DNA of 64,000 nt from Sesamum alatum (Eukaryota > Streptophyta > Magnoliopsida > Lamiales > Pedaliaceae), in contig JACGWO010000001.1 of assembly GCA_034509735.1 (NCBI GenBank), positions 10,184,854-10,248,853 on the forward strand, given 5' to 3'. Position numbers and translations under genes: made by a program. The notes beneath the pieces were generated by a model. It searched no databases. It saw nothing but the letters and a program-made list of their open reading frames with translations, and had not been told where the DNA came from. Of the stretch, positions 48,701 through 61,790 are shown in pieces (the first letter of the stretch is position 1; every line of letters begins with the position of its first letter).

Positions 48701-51700
48701 GAAGGTGACAGGTTAGATTTGAATTTCATATCAAGTGACAAAAGTATAAAACTCAATAACCATCTGAATGGTTACTGAATATATATATATATATATATAT
48801 ACACGAAGTCTTATAGGTGTAAAAGGGAAAGGAAAGGAAAAACACACCAAGAAATGAAATCTATAACTAATTCATTGTCGACATTTCAATACAGGCAACA
48901 AAACATTTTCATTTTGGGAAAAAAATCCACAAGAAAGGGGGGAATCGGAGTACTTCACATGCTTGCCGTAAAAAACTTCAGTAATTGATATAGCAAAATT
49001 AATTTCTATGATATATGTTCTTAAATGCACCATATCACTACTCAATGAAGTGGTAATGGCCTTTACCACTGAAAAGCAATGTGTGCCAGAAAGAATAATT
49101 ACTATATTTCCTCCAGAAGTGATAAATAACAGCAAGAATTACGATAAATGATAAGAATGCCTACCATTTACTATTAAGCTGAACTTGACCAAAGGTGAAA
49201 GATAATACAGGCTCACCAAATGTACAAGCTGCTTGGAATCTTCGTAAGCACATAGCTTTTGGGGGGAGGGAAAAAAAACTTGATCAGTAACTTGATGAAG
49301 TCAACAAATAGTAATAATCCTCAAATAAGAAGAAAAGCATTACCTTATAAAACATACCAACATTAGTCCAGAGTTCAATATTACTTTTCCTTTTTATTCT
49401 TAGTAATAGGCTAGGTCATGAGGAAGGGTGAAGTTAGGTTGATCAGGTGTCTGATGCCTAAACTTGCTGAATAAAGTAATAGGTTACAGTAACTTCCCAC
49501 CTTAAACACTACTGCAGAACAATAAGACTGCAGCACATGAAGAAGTCCGGGGACCGGGGAGAGCAATTTTATCCTATTACAAATTTCTTGCACGAGCTTG
49601 AAATGGAAAGCCTATTCCATTTTTGTCACAGTGGCTAACATCTTAATTATTTTAATCATTTAACCATTTTTAACTAACACATCCGCTGCAGAAGATCAGA
49701 GAAGGATTTTACATGGCAATAAAGTTACCACATCATCATTCAATTATTTAGTCATTTAAGCATTCAGATAAATGTAAAACTACAGTCAATGCAAGAACTG
49801 ATACGTGGCTTGTATAAGTTCAGGTTCCTAAGAATTCCTTAAAATTACAATGAATGAAAGATACAGCATACTAGCATAACAGACGCCAAATTATATAAAT
49901 TATTTCTCCAGGAGTCCTTAAGCATAATAACATTCTCAGAAAATAAAGATTATCGAGACCTATTAATCTCACCTAGGAGGCACCGGCACATCACAAGGTT
50001 AGGACTAACACCATCCTTTTTTGCTTGAGAAATAAGCATGAGGCCAGCTTCTAGATCATCCTTTCTGGAAGGGATGAAAAGAGTATACGTATTATCACAC
50101 TGTTCATGGTTGAAAAGCAATGAGAAAATTCATACTACTATATAAACAGAGGTAATTACTTTTCACTTGCCACTAAAAGGATGGAGTAAGTTATGGTATT
50201 TGGGCATAAGCCAATGGCCTTCATTTCAGATAAAGTTTCCATGGCCTTCTGCAGTTGATCCGCATCACCTACAGGGCAATGTGTACAAGTGATTTCTCTC
50301 GCACCATCATATAATACCGCATATATGAGGTAAACAAAATATAATTCTAAATTTTGATGCAATGAAACTTATTTCTTCCACACAAAGATTATAGCATACA
50401 TTTGGTCAGTGTAACTGTGAAGAGATTCATTTTTGCTAGATATTTCTAACCACAGTCCCCTGCAGTAGAGGACTTAACAGGGAAAAGGATGCCTCATGGC
50501 AGTCCATTAATGGTTTTGAAGTTCAGGCACCACACTGCTAATCTTAGCTCATAGACCATCCTTTTTGTTCTCTGATGTAAGCTGCTTGTCTCAGAAGTAC
50601 CAGACTGATTCATCAGTCATATATCCACAGTTGCAAACAATATCCACCATTTTCCGCTTTGTTCAGCATAAAAGGAGATAGATATGGTAATGTGGACACA
50701 GAGAATTTCACAAAAGAATCAGCATAAAATGAAACCAAGCTAGTCCTGCTAATCAAAGCTCATAGACCATCCTTTTTGTTCTCTGATGTAAGCTGCTTGT
50801 CTCTGAAGTACCAGACTGATTCATCAGTCATATATCCACAGTTGCAAACAATATCCACCGTTTTCCGCTTTGTTCAGCATAAAAGGAGATAGATATGGTA
50901 ATGTGGACAGAGAGAATTTCACAAAAGAATCAGACAGAGGTCATCAAGAAGATCAAAGATGTAAATAAAATGCACTTGACAAGAAACTAACATCCAGAGC
51001 CAGGAGTACACTATCAAAAACATGTTGGTTGGAGAGCTATCATGTATAAACATGGGTGAATTACACTTAGACTCTCCCCAAAGTAACATAATTACACTTT
51101 TCTAATTTTGAATAAAACTTACACCTAAAGCCCTCCAAAAATGCTTGGTTTGTATACCTAAACGAAAATGGTGAGAATTTTCACTTTACCCTTAATTTTG
51201 AAAAATAAAAAAGTAATTAAATAACAAATTCATTAAATTACCATTATGCCCCAGAGAATGTATTTGTAGTGTTTATATTGAGGGAAGGAAGAATTTGTTT
51301 ATCTTTGTACAGTTGAAGTGATGTAATTGAAGGTTTTATATTTCCATTCCACAAACACTAGAGAAAGTGCTTAACAGGATATTTTTATGCCATAGCTGCA
51401 AGAATGGTTATAACCGCACTCCATATAGAAAGACAAAAAAACTACCAAAATCAACTCATTTTTTCCATCTCCAACTACTATAATTCCACAATAGTATTTA
51501 GTGCTGTCAACACATGTAACACAGTGGTTTGATAAAAAGCTGTGTGGATAACTTACATAAAGCAGTTATCAAGGCATTCATCATGGAAACTGTCGGCTTC
51601 AGATTCAAGCTCTTAATGCCCTCATACAGCTCCAGTGCCTTCTGCCAGTCCCTAGCCTAAAATACAGAGTACACAAACTATGCCATCTCATTTCCACCGG

Positions 51701-54700
51701 ATAAGCTGATGCAGATATTATGCATACAGAGCTTAAAAGACTCAAAACTGTTCCAAGCACGGAAATTGCTAGCATAGAGTACTGAACCTCTAGGAATGCC
51801 AAAACAACAATAAAAAGCAGTTATTTTCAATTTCATAGGTTATATATCTTGTCAACATACAAGAAGCTATAGAAACCAACGAAGGCGATACCATAAATCA
51901 CATTCTTTTTTAATCAAACTGGTTAATTCCTGCCTTGCTTTTTTTGTACAGTAAAACAACTTGACTGATACTAGTTTTCTAGAAAAGAGTCAGCTAACAC
52001 AGTAAAGTTCTGACAATTTTTACTATCAAAATCCAGAAAATAAAAAATAAACAAATCCAAGAATAGAATATGGCAGGAAGCTATTTCATTTCAAGGTAAA
52101 ATGCACACCCATTTATTAAGAAACTCTAAGACTTGTACCCTACTTATCATATGGAAAATCATGTAAGAAGGCTTCGAAAAGATCAAAGAACAATGGTACT
52201 CTCGACTAATTGTATATTTGAATTTCTGGACATGATGAGTAGCTCATACCTTGCTACAGGCTCCCATCAAGGAGCTATATGATATGGTTCCAATATGCAT
52301 TCCTTTAGCCCTAGCTTCTTGTAGAATTTCAAATGCAGCATCCACTTTCCCAGCATGCCCCGCAACATCTATCAATGCGCTAATAAACATCTGGATTGAG
52401 ATAGGAAAACAAAGTAAGATAAGACATTAGATTACATGTCATCATTGAACGAACACTGTTATCAATTTTCAAGAGCTACTACCTTCTCAAACCATGTCTC
52501 ATAACCTCAAATTTGTAAATGATAAATGAACAAAATGTAAAAAGGAAAGCACAGTATTATAAGAGTCTACTCGTGCAGTGAGAGACACCTTTTTTTATCA
52601 TGTTATCATAGAATTTAAAAGAGGTAAACCTCATCAGGAGCGACGCCTTTTTTTATCATGTCATCATAGACACTGCAAGCAAGCTCCCAATCACCATGAT
52701 GACTGCAGCTATTTACAGCAATAGTGTAAAGCTCTGCGGTGCCGCGGATGTCATACTGATGAATCATATTGTAGACTTCTCTCGCCCGGTCAACCTAAAA
52801 ACAGTTCCATAGTCCCACTTAAGTTGCCACCAATGAAAGCAAGATAAGGACCAAAAATCAAATAGATCATGGTTTCAAATGGAACTAGATAAAGCACCTG
52901 ATCAGCACGAGCACAAGCCTTCATCAGAGCACCAATAGTGACATGATCAGGGTCTATAGGCTGTAACTCTGCCCTCATTTCAGCTAACACATCAAATGCG
53001 CGGTCCACTGCTCCTGATTGACCACACGCAGTGATAAGCGCATTGAAAACTACCCGGTCTGGCTTCACATTCTACTACATACAAGCAATTGCATGTTAGA
53101 TGTATGAGGGAATGTGCTAAATAACTCGGTAGCATTTGAATTTGAAACGAGAAGTGCCTTGCTAGCTTATATGTCAGGAAGAGAGAAGATCAAATCCAAA
53201 GTACATTATGACCTTTGATCTGAGTATTCCATAGGCACCAAAAGCCTTAGCAACTTGCCCAGCTTTTGCACAACCATCAATCAGTGCACCGTATGTGTGA
53301 ACATTTGGCTCAACTCCAGCATTGACCATGTCATGGAAAACCTAGAGTTTATAAGGTGCATTAAATCTTTACCATCAGTATGTAGAAAATAGAGGGTACA
53401 ATTGTATATTAGGAACTATAATGCAGCACAAATTTTATGAGGCAGAGGAATCCAGTATATAACCTTTTACTGATAAGTATGAAAAACATTCAAAATTGAG
53501 TCGATTATAGTACTATTATTGCTGAAATAATGTAAAAGCAGAGGCAACCATGTGGCTGTATCACTTTTATTGCATGTACTTTGGGTTTCATCTCCTGTAT
53601 TATGGTATGATAAGGCCAGACCTATATATATTTGCCAGCTATACCAAATGCCCTCATTGTCTGAACCAAAAGCCACCTTTCTTAGCCTTCCTAATAGTCT
53701 AATATCACTACCTATGAGCCTAGCTACAACAACAACTCTGCTTAAGGTAACTGTCTAACTCAATTATGATTTTTTGCAGCAGAAGAAGCTCCTTCCCACA
53801 GGTGAACCAAAGCAGATTATGACCCTTGCCCCTCTTTGATGAAGGCATTGGGTACTTAAAGTGGTCGAGATGGTCATATAGTCCCAGTAATTGTTTATAA
53901 CTCTTTAGGACTATGTGAAGCAACTAGTAAAGCCCTAAATAGTCCATAGAAAGCTCCTCAAGAAGTAGCTCAACAGCTCTATAACTCCTTAACTCATGGC
54001 GAAGATAAATCAATTATGTATTGCATAATAGGATTTTCAGTTTACTATTCAAATTCACGCTAAATTACGAGTGCAGTCACCAAAATACTGAAAATACATA
54101 AGCTATTTGCACTTAACCACGATAAGCAATAATTTAGGTAAAGCTGTATAGGATATGAGTTATAATTACATTGTGGTAACATTTACATGGGGGGAAATAA
54201 AAAAAGAACACCTTTAATCTCTATGTAGTATTTTGAGGTGTAAATATGATTTATGGATCTATTTCCATTTTTATACTCCACCCAACTCTCCTTTTTTTTT
54301 TCTTACCAACCAAACGCACCCTACAGAGCTGGCAAGAGTTAATTTCCTAAACTGCCCTTCAAATTCTATTTAACCGCCTCTGTCACACTGCATTCATTGC
54401 GCAGGTGGGAATCTTCAAAAACAGACCTTCCTTTCACTCTCCCTCCCTCCCTATCATAGTAGTAAATTTTTTCATGTTCCCCTGAAAGATACTTTGAGGG
54501 CTCCTCATTGGTGAACTACTAATCAATATGTGGCTCTTTCATTACCCCCTCCCCCCCCCAAAAAAAAAAAACAAAAGAAGCATCAAAGGGAGTAGAATGT
54601 CATTTGCTTCATGTGTTGTTTTTCTCTTGATTTACCAATTCCACTTTCTATCTCTAGTTCAGTTTAAAGAAATTTCCTAGAAGAGAAGTGGCAGATGGAC

Positions 54701-57700
54701 CACTTGCATACCTAATGAAACAAAATTCAACAGGCATGAAAAATATTTGGATGAATCACAATAAACGAATAAGAAATGTAGCTGAACATGCTATTTCGTT
54801 TTGCTGTGCTTTAAATATTGCGAGGAAACATTATCCTCGTTCAGCTCTTGATACAGCTGACCAGGCATAATCGCTGCACTGAGATAGCTGGGATGGGCTC
54901 TGGATTCCCGAAATGGATCAGGCTATCTATCTAATTTTAAGACATCTAATTGAGCATTTTGTTTTGAAATGAAAGATCCACATGTGATACCCTCATCCAA
55001 CGATTTATATGGCATCTAAATCTGGATCAAAATGTAATCTGAAATGGGTTTCTATACCTTGAACATTGTATCCACTTTTCCACTTTTAGCACAAGTTGAT
55101 ATCAAAGTGGTGTAAAGTTTGCAGTCAGCACGTAATCCAGCCTCCTGAACATGTTGCAAAACTTGAAAAGCACCTATGTAAAAGACAACTGGGTGAGTAA
55201 ATCTGAAGTATTACATTAAATTCAACCACCATGTGTATAGGTGCCCTATAGTCTTAGCGAGAGAGACAGAGAGAGTGCCTTCTGAGTCTTGAGAACTCGC
55301 GCAAACAGACATAAGCATATTGAATGTACTCAGTGTTGGATTTGGGATAAGCTTAGTGAAGCGGAATGCCTCCTTAACAGCCTTTTGACTTTTACAAACA
55401 TCGAAAAAACCTCACATGATAAACCTGAAGCCACGACATTCAACAAAATAGATAAACTTTTCACGGGCATCATAATGGTAAATAAGTAGCAAAATGCAAA
55501 CTCACCTTATCCATATCCAGCAAACCTTTTTCTTCTAAATCTTCAAGCAATTCTATGCAGTCATTTAACCTGTGATCAAGAAACTACTAATAAGTAATTT
55601 AAATACCAAGACATAATAGATTAGATGATTACTGGATGTTGGTAGCAATAAATATCAACTGGCAATATCTCATGATAGTTCCCTTTTATCATCATTACCA
55701 CATTCTTACTTTGCCAAGACTAACATGCAAAATATAGGTAATTCCTAGGCCATTATAACTTGTCCAATGCTTCTCGCACAGATAATTGAGTAGGGTCAGA
55801 CTAATAACATGGAACGAGACAAGTTTTTCATGGAAGACTGTCATATTAGTGATTAGAAGGAATTACCTGCCTTCCCTCAACAGTTGGTTGTAAACACGCA
55901 ATTGCCATGAAGGATTGTGCTTGTTGTTGTCATTCTTCTCCTTGGGATAAGAAGATGAGGACAAGTTTTTATCTCTATCTGGATGAAAAATATTTTTGCC
56001 CTTCTTCCTTAAATCTTTCCTATTTCTCGAGTCCTGCTGATGGCAGAAAAGGCCTTCTCTGTGATATCCAGGGGGGCTTTCCTCTTCAAACTTGCCTGGA
56101 TAATGAAAATCTTTTGTGTCAGCTAATCATAAAGAGAGGAAAAAGATTAATATCCAGACACATCTGTAATTATAAAGAGATAAATAACAGATCTATATGA
56201 CGACCTATAGGTAAGGTAACATTGCGCGCAGTAAGATTGAGTCCTTCAGCCAAAGAATTCTTCAAGAGTGACGAATAGTTGCTATCCTTCTGAAGAGTAG
56301 CATAAGATGACAATGGTTCTAGATTATCTATCTTTTCCAAAGAGGCCATATTAATTGTGTGCAGCTCTTTGCGTTCAGAGTCTCTGAAAATAAGGTTAGA
56401 GTTGTTCATATCACCCTCTTCAAGAAGTTCAAGTTTTAGGCTACCAAGTTGAGCTGTTTCTTCCTGTATGTGATTTGCTGAAGAAGGCGCAGCACCCAAA
56501 TTTGTCTGCATCACTGGAACGGACCATTCAGAATCAACTGAATTAGGGTTTTCATGTTCACAAATTTCGTCAAGTTGTAGGCTACCAAGTTGAGCTGTTT
56601 CTTCCTGTATGTGATTTGCTGAAGAAGGCGCAGCACTCAAATTTGTCTGCATTACTGGAACTGACCATTCAGAATCAACTGAATTAGGGCTTTCATGTTC
56701 ACATATTTCATCAAGTTTTAGGCGACCAAGTTGAGCTGTTTCTTCCTCTATGTGATTTGCTGAAGAAGGCGCAGCAGCCAAATTTGTCTGCATTACTGGA
56801 ACTGACCATTCAGAATCACCTGAACTATGGCTTTCATTTTCAAAAATTTTGTCAAGTTTTAGGCTACCAAGTTGAGCTGTTTCTTCCTGCATGTGATTTG
56901 CTGAAGAAAGCGCAGCACCCAAATTTGTCTGCATTTCTGGAACTGACCATTCAGAATTAACTGAATTAAGGTTTTCATGTTCACAAACTTCTTTGATGAA
57001 AGAGGGAACGTTGTATTCAGGCGATACAGAAGCCATAGACGATTTTTCCAAAATTTCAGATGTTTGGGAGGTGAAATTATCATGGACACATGAAGCAACC
57101 ATGTCAGACTGAGACTGAGACTGAGATGCCTCTGCAATGAGGATTCCTCTGGGAATCACATCTGTTTCTCTAAACTTGATTTCAGCCTCCACATCCTGAT
57201 CTGCTTGATTGTTTTCTCTAGTTTCTTTCATAAAATCGTTGCTCCCATCAACAGCTTCTATCTTACTTGAATCTACACGATGTGAATCTGTAGGAATCCA
57301 GCTCATCATACTTCTTATGTGTTGAGATACTGTGAGAGTTAGCCTTCCTGACATCTAACAATTGTGATAGACAATTAGAAAATGGCATTGGCTGATTGAA
57401 TATAAGAAATGACGAGCAGTAACTTCCTACCATATCTGCAAGTCAGTGATAATGGAACAATCTTCAAATGAAAGGTTATTGTCTTATATTAATAGTCATA
57501 ACATTCTGCTTCACATAGAGACGACATGCAAAGCTGAACTAGAGCAGAGATAATCAAACCAAATTAGCATAGGCTGTGTGAATTTGTCCCTCTGGAGATT
57601 TAAGATTCATATCAAGTTAACTTATCCAATAAGTTCCTCTCTAAAATATGTAATAAATCAATTACTCTTACCTGTTCCTGAGACAAAAAAACTTGATTAT

Positions 57701-58419
57701 ACTACGTTTATATTTCAGAACTATAACCATGAAACTATGTCAATATGTCATAGACCTTGACGTGGGGTTAACTTGACCATCACGCACGTCGAAGTCCTCG
57801 TGAGATATTATCTGTTGTGTCTAGAGGCGCACCAGGAAAAGCCCCCTTTGGGAGAGAGGAACCTTAGCACTTATATTATTGGTCTCCATTGGATGTAGAA
57901 CTCCAGTAACACATTCAGCGACACAGACATAAACATAAATATTCGTTGAACGTCGGTGAGAGTGTGTGTGTGCATAGTTACAGGGAAACAACGGACCTCT
58001 TTACCAAGGATCAGCAGATCACAGAAACTGATCTAAATTAGCTCAACCCACACCAATTTTAGAACATTGCACCAAAAAATTGACGGAATATCAAAATTCT
58101 GGGTTACCTGCTTGACATTAAATTGCCTTCTTGAGTAAGTAAAATACACAACAGTGATAGCAGAAACCGCGGCAAAGGCAGCGACGACGACAAGCATCTG
58201 CCGCGATTCAAGCGTGGCCTTGAAGAGAAACTTGTAGTGATTAGGCTGAGATTTCAGCCGTAGTTTCTTGCATCTCCTTCGCGGCAGCCGGAGATTGTGG
58301 CCGCAGCCCAGGAATTCACTGCGCAGGAGAGTAACGGGGCGAGTGGAGAGAGGCCAATAAACCGGAGCCCGCGTAGTTAACGAGAATGCTTGGGGTTTCA
58401 GAGAGAAACTCGACTCCAT
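45784..58419 (-). CDS. MRL1: MRL1-like chloroplast PPR protein (rbcL mRNA stability)
   Basis: Assembled from 19 exons: 58419-58108, 57354-56205, 56095-55867, 55569-55506, 55424-55279, 55173-55058, 53341-53213, 53071-52898, 52794-52630, 52390-52250, 51656-51557, 50268-50160, 50064-49973, 49255-49165, 48172-47941, 47833-47741, 47172-47124, 46880-46787, 46018-45784. About 1,239 residues if one extra base is ignored. Basic, Ser-rich N-terminus (transit peptide) and a hydrophobic helix near 73-95. Four 47-residue repeats near 232-413, PPR motifs near 586-975 (VKPDRVVFNALITACGQSG and similar), and a conserved C-terminal region (LQLPHDV, DGFGEYDPRAFSLLE, NGVIIRKWFQPKLGSP). In Arabidopsis and Chlamydomonas MRL1 protects the 5' end of rbcL mRNA. 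Anomalies in exon 5: an A6 run (55404-55409) puts the frame into a TAA, and its donor is GC. From memory the Arabidopsis protein is about 1,090 residues; the repeats explain most of the excess. Confidence 0.9.
50537..50958. repeat. About 211-bp tandem duplication in an MRL1 intron
   Basis: CTGCTAATC..GCTCATAGACC starts at 50537 and again at 50748. About 190 bp are near-identical, in the intron between 50269 and 51556. High similarity suggests a recent event. Confidence 0.8.
53342..55057 (-). other. Large MRL1 intron (1.7 kb)
   Basis: Longest intron of the gene. Contains a C-run followed by an A-run near 54550-54570 and short open frames without recognisable motifs. Nothing else supported. 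Confidence 0.6.
56427..56973 (-). repeat. 141-bp coding tandem repeat in MRL1 exon 2
   Basis: Four in-frame copies encoding a 47-residue unit around DSEWSVPVMQTNL and SSANHIQEETAQLGSL. The AGGCTACCAAGTTGAG anchor recurs at 56438, 56579, 56720 and 56861, exactly 141 bp apart. Units are acidic and Ser/Asn-rich, probably disordered. Confidence 0.95.
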
Positions 58420-58785
58420 TGATTTTAGTGTGTGTGCTTCGTGCGTTGAGGATAGAGTGCAAGTGGAGGAGAGGACAGAGTCAGGAGGTTATGAACTGAC
58501 GACCGGAACGAGATTATGCTGACGTATTTCAAGTTCTCTCCTATTCTCTATCCTCCTATTCCTTGCGATAGACACTTCTCGTGCCTAAAAAGAAGAGCCG
58601 TTTTTAAGGCGTTTCGAACAGAACTGTAGTAAAAGCACAGGACAGAATGGGAAAGCAACGGAAGGATAGAGAAGTGGCGCTGGCCAGTCACTAGTGACGC
58701 TCACTACTCACTAGCCGTTGTGTTGATAAGTAGTTCTTCTCTATGAACGAACTTAACATGTTTAAAAATTCATAAATAAATAAAT
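58420..58785. promoter_or_regulatory. MRL1 upstream region
   Basis: No gene. Expected to hold the MRL1 promoter. No clear TATA box within 150 bp of the ATG, common for plastid housekeeping genes. Confidence 0.4.
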
Positions 58786-59629
58786 GGGATAATTACATTC
58801 ACCTCGTTTGTTGTAATTATATATAAACTCTCGTTTATTGTAATTACACATAAGTTTTCTATAATTTTAAAAATTATACATAATATCTCTAGTTATAAAA
58901 ACTGTCAAGACCCCCTAACAAAAGTAATCAGTTACCTTTCTACCCATAATATCTGGCTAAAAAGAACTAAAAAAAGAATATAAATTTTGAAAGACTAAAA
59001 AGACAAATTGACGCCCTATAAGTGTATAGATAAATAGAAGCTTTAGACTAAGAAGACAAAATTAAAGAAAATATTTTTGCTATTATTAAAATATCACAAG
59101 GAATGTAAACAATATATTTATGCTATCATAGTGATATGCTTTTATGATTGAGTTGTCATTATATATGTCTTCTAAATATTTAGTTAAATTACATAATATA
59201 GTATATATACATATATATATATATATATTTATAGTGTATAAATATGTTCAAAATAAAAAAATAGTGTATTACATGTTAAGAGCTAATTTTATTTTGACCG
59301 GTGCAATTTATTTATTAATTAAAAATTATTTAACATAGTAACACTTTAATTTAATTATAAGAACAAACTCACATGCATAAGTATGTAAAATATATAATGG
59401 TAGTTTGATCAAAAACATATTTATTTGACTAGCAATAAGTCAATCAAGGGCAAAAATGAATTTTCATTAAAATTTTCAGCTGATGTCAGCAAATTTTATC
59501 AATTTATTAATTGAATGATCTATTTGTTTGATAACAATAAAAATAAGGGTACTATATATAGTTTCTTAAACCACAGGGGATCTATGCATGATTACATAAA
59601 ACCTCAAGGGAGGGGAGTTTAATTATCCC
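58786..59629. mobile_element. Mutator-like non-autonomous element (844 bp)
   Basis: GGGATAATTACATTCACCTC at the left and its inverse GGGATAATTAAACTCCCCTC at the right. Perfect 9-bp target duplication TAAATAAAT at 58777-58785 and 59630-59638. 9 bp is the Mutator size. Very AT-rich interior with no transposase. Confidence 0.75.
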
Positions 59630-59638
59630 TAAATAAAT

Positions 59639-60721
59639 TTATACTATTTATTAAGTTTTGAGACACTAGAATTACTTAGTTTTATCATAAATAAATATAT
59701 TTCAAAGTAATTAGTTCTATAAATAATTTTATATTTACAAGTATTTAAAGTTCATTTATTTTATCAATTTTTATTAATTATTAAACTTTATTTTATATAA
59801 TTAAATAAATATAATAGAAACTTAAAGTATACATAAGTATGGAGTGTGTTTCAATTACTAGTTTAAATTAAATTCATTAACTCACCACTTGGGCCGCCCT
59901 CATGTTGTACTAGTAATCTGCTTGGGCTTAACAACATAAAACAAGGCTCAAGCCCACAGGAGTAGTACCAATTAAAGCGCGCGGTACTAATGAAATGTAT
60001 AAATCACGGGCTAACTTGGAGCTGTGAACACTAAAAACACGTTTTGAGTTTTCAAAAATTAATTTGATGGGATAATTATATTTACGCCCTTAATTTATGA
60101 TTCAATTACATAAATCACTTATTTTTTTTTAATAATTACATTTATGCTCATTAGAAATATCAATATTATTTATACAGACCACTTTATTTTTTTAAAAAAT
60201 ATTACACATACACCTTTAAAAAACATCAATATCATTCTACAAACTATGCATACTTTTTAACTGATATGGGTGGTTTATGTACGAAAAAAATATGAGTTGT
60301 CTATATAAACATACTATTTATCAAGAGTATAAATATAATTATCTTTAATTAGAATTAGTGATAAAAACGCACTCGATATGTGGGCATAATAAAATATGTA
60401 TGGTATATAGTTAATTAATAAAATATAAGAGAGATAAAATGAATTGGTAGATTGTAATTGATAAAAAACATATCAACTTCAGAAGTACATGAATGGAAAA
60501 TTACCAATATATTTAATTAATCAAATCGATAGTTGTTTGTTGAAAAAAATAAATAAGAATAAGGATACTTTCGTCAGTTTATATTATGTCTATCAAAGGC
60601 AATTACTTTAACTTGTTAAAAAAAAAAGGCAATTTCTTTAAAACTCTAAGCCTTAATAAATCGTATAAATATTTTGAAAGTGCTAGAAAATAATTATTTT
60701 TCAAAAGCGTTTAATGTGATT
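59639..60721. other. AT-rich gene-free stretch
   Basis: No gene. A weak inverted pair, GGATAATTATATTTACGCCC near 60070 and its approximate inverse ending at 60343, suggests another small element related to the one at 58786, without a clear target duplication. Confidence 0.45.
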
Positions 60722-61790
60722 TACTTTCATGTGGTATTGCAAATGAGCAAATTATACCCATATTTAAAAAAAGGGTTAAATACAGTTACCACTCTTAAAG
60801 AATTCACCTCACATCAATTACCCCATAAAGTATTAAAACCTTAAAAAAAAACCCTTGGCCTTCTAACACTTTCATTTTTAAGTTCAAAAACTCTATTTTA
60901 CCCTTACTAAAAATTACTTTTTGAAAAAAAATTAAAGGAATTTTTAAAATACCAAAATCACTTTTTTTTAAAAACTTTGTCTAATTATAGTTTCACTTGT
61001 TCATCGAGCTCTTTTTATTTACATAATCCTAAAGTACTTGAAGCTCATTTTATTTTGATTTTCCTTATTTGTCAAACCAAATTAAAAATAAATTTATACA
61101 TGCATATATATATATTTACTTAAACAAATATACAATTAATAAAACTGAAAGAGTTGATCATGAGTTAATAAGAAAAATATAATTAATATATATTTTTATA
61201 TATATTGTAATTATATAAATATGGTAATTATATGAATATATAATTTTTTTTTTAATTTGGTTTGACAAATAAGTGAAAGTAAAATAAAATGAGCTCCAAA
61301 TACTTTAGAAGTATAAAATAAAAAGAGCTTGATTAACAAGTGAAAATAAAATTAGATAAAACTTTAAAAAAAAAAAGTGATTTTGGTATTTTAAAAATCT
61401 CTTTAATTTTTTTTTTCATAAATCAATTTTTAGTAATGGTAAAATGGACTTTTAAACTTCAAAATTAAAAGTGTTAGAAGGTCAAGGTATAAGGTTTTAA
61501 TAACTTATGGGGTAATTGATGTATGGTGGATACTTCAGGGGTGGTAACTGTATTTAACCTTTAAAAAAATCATAATTTACCTCATCGCGTTCTTTAAAAT
61601 GTAGCAATTACCTATATTGTGTTCTTTAAAATGGAGCAATCTATCTATCATATATAGGGAGGTAAATTGTACTATTTTAAAAAATATAGAGAGATAAATT
61701 GATTTATTTTAAAAAAATATAAAAAGATAAATTAGTATTTTGTTTTTCATAATGGGGTAATTTGCATTTTAATATTACAGCGGGGTTCCT
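60722..61790. mobile_element. Inverted-repeat element, 'TTGCAAAT' family, copy 2 (interrupted)
   Basis: Left end ATTGCAAATGAGCAAATTA and right end GGGGTAATTTGCATTTTAAT match copy 1 (37772-38057) with GGAGGTAAATTG units between. It is split by the 787-bp element at 60773-61559. Confidence 0.65.
60773..61559. mobile_element. Foldback element nested in the preceding one (787 bp)
   Basis: Long arms of roughly 320 bp: GGGTTAAATACAGTTACCAC at the left, GGTTAAATACAGTTACCAC inverted at the right. Both arms read on through CATCAATTACCCCATAA and CTTCTAACACTTT. TTTAAAAAAA flanks both sides (60763-60772 and 61560-61569), a 9-10 bp target duplication in keeping with Mutator-like elements. Confidence 0.75.

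Noticed and set aside
54688..54870. Plus-strand open frame inside the large MRL1 intron
   Set aside because: Short, no motif, and inside an intron of a well-supported gene on the other strand.
59144..59338. 64-codon open frame in AT-rich DNA
   Set aside because: Low-complexity codon content inside the Mutator-like element; no support.
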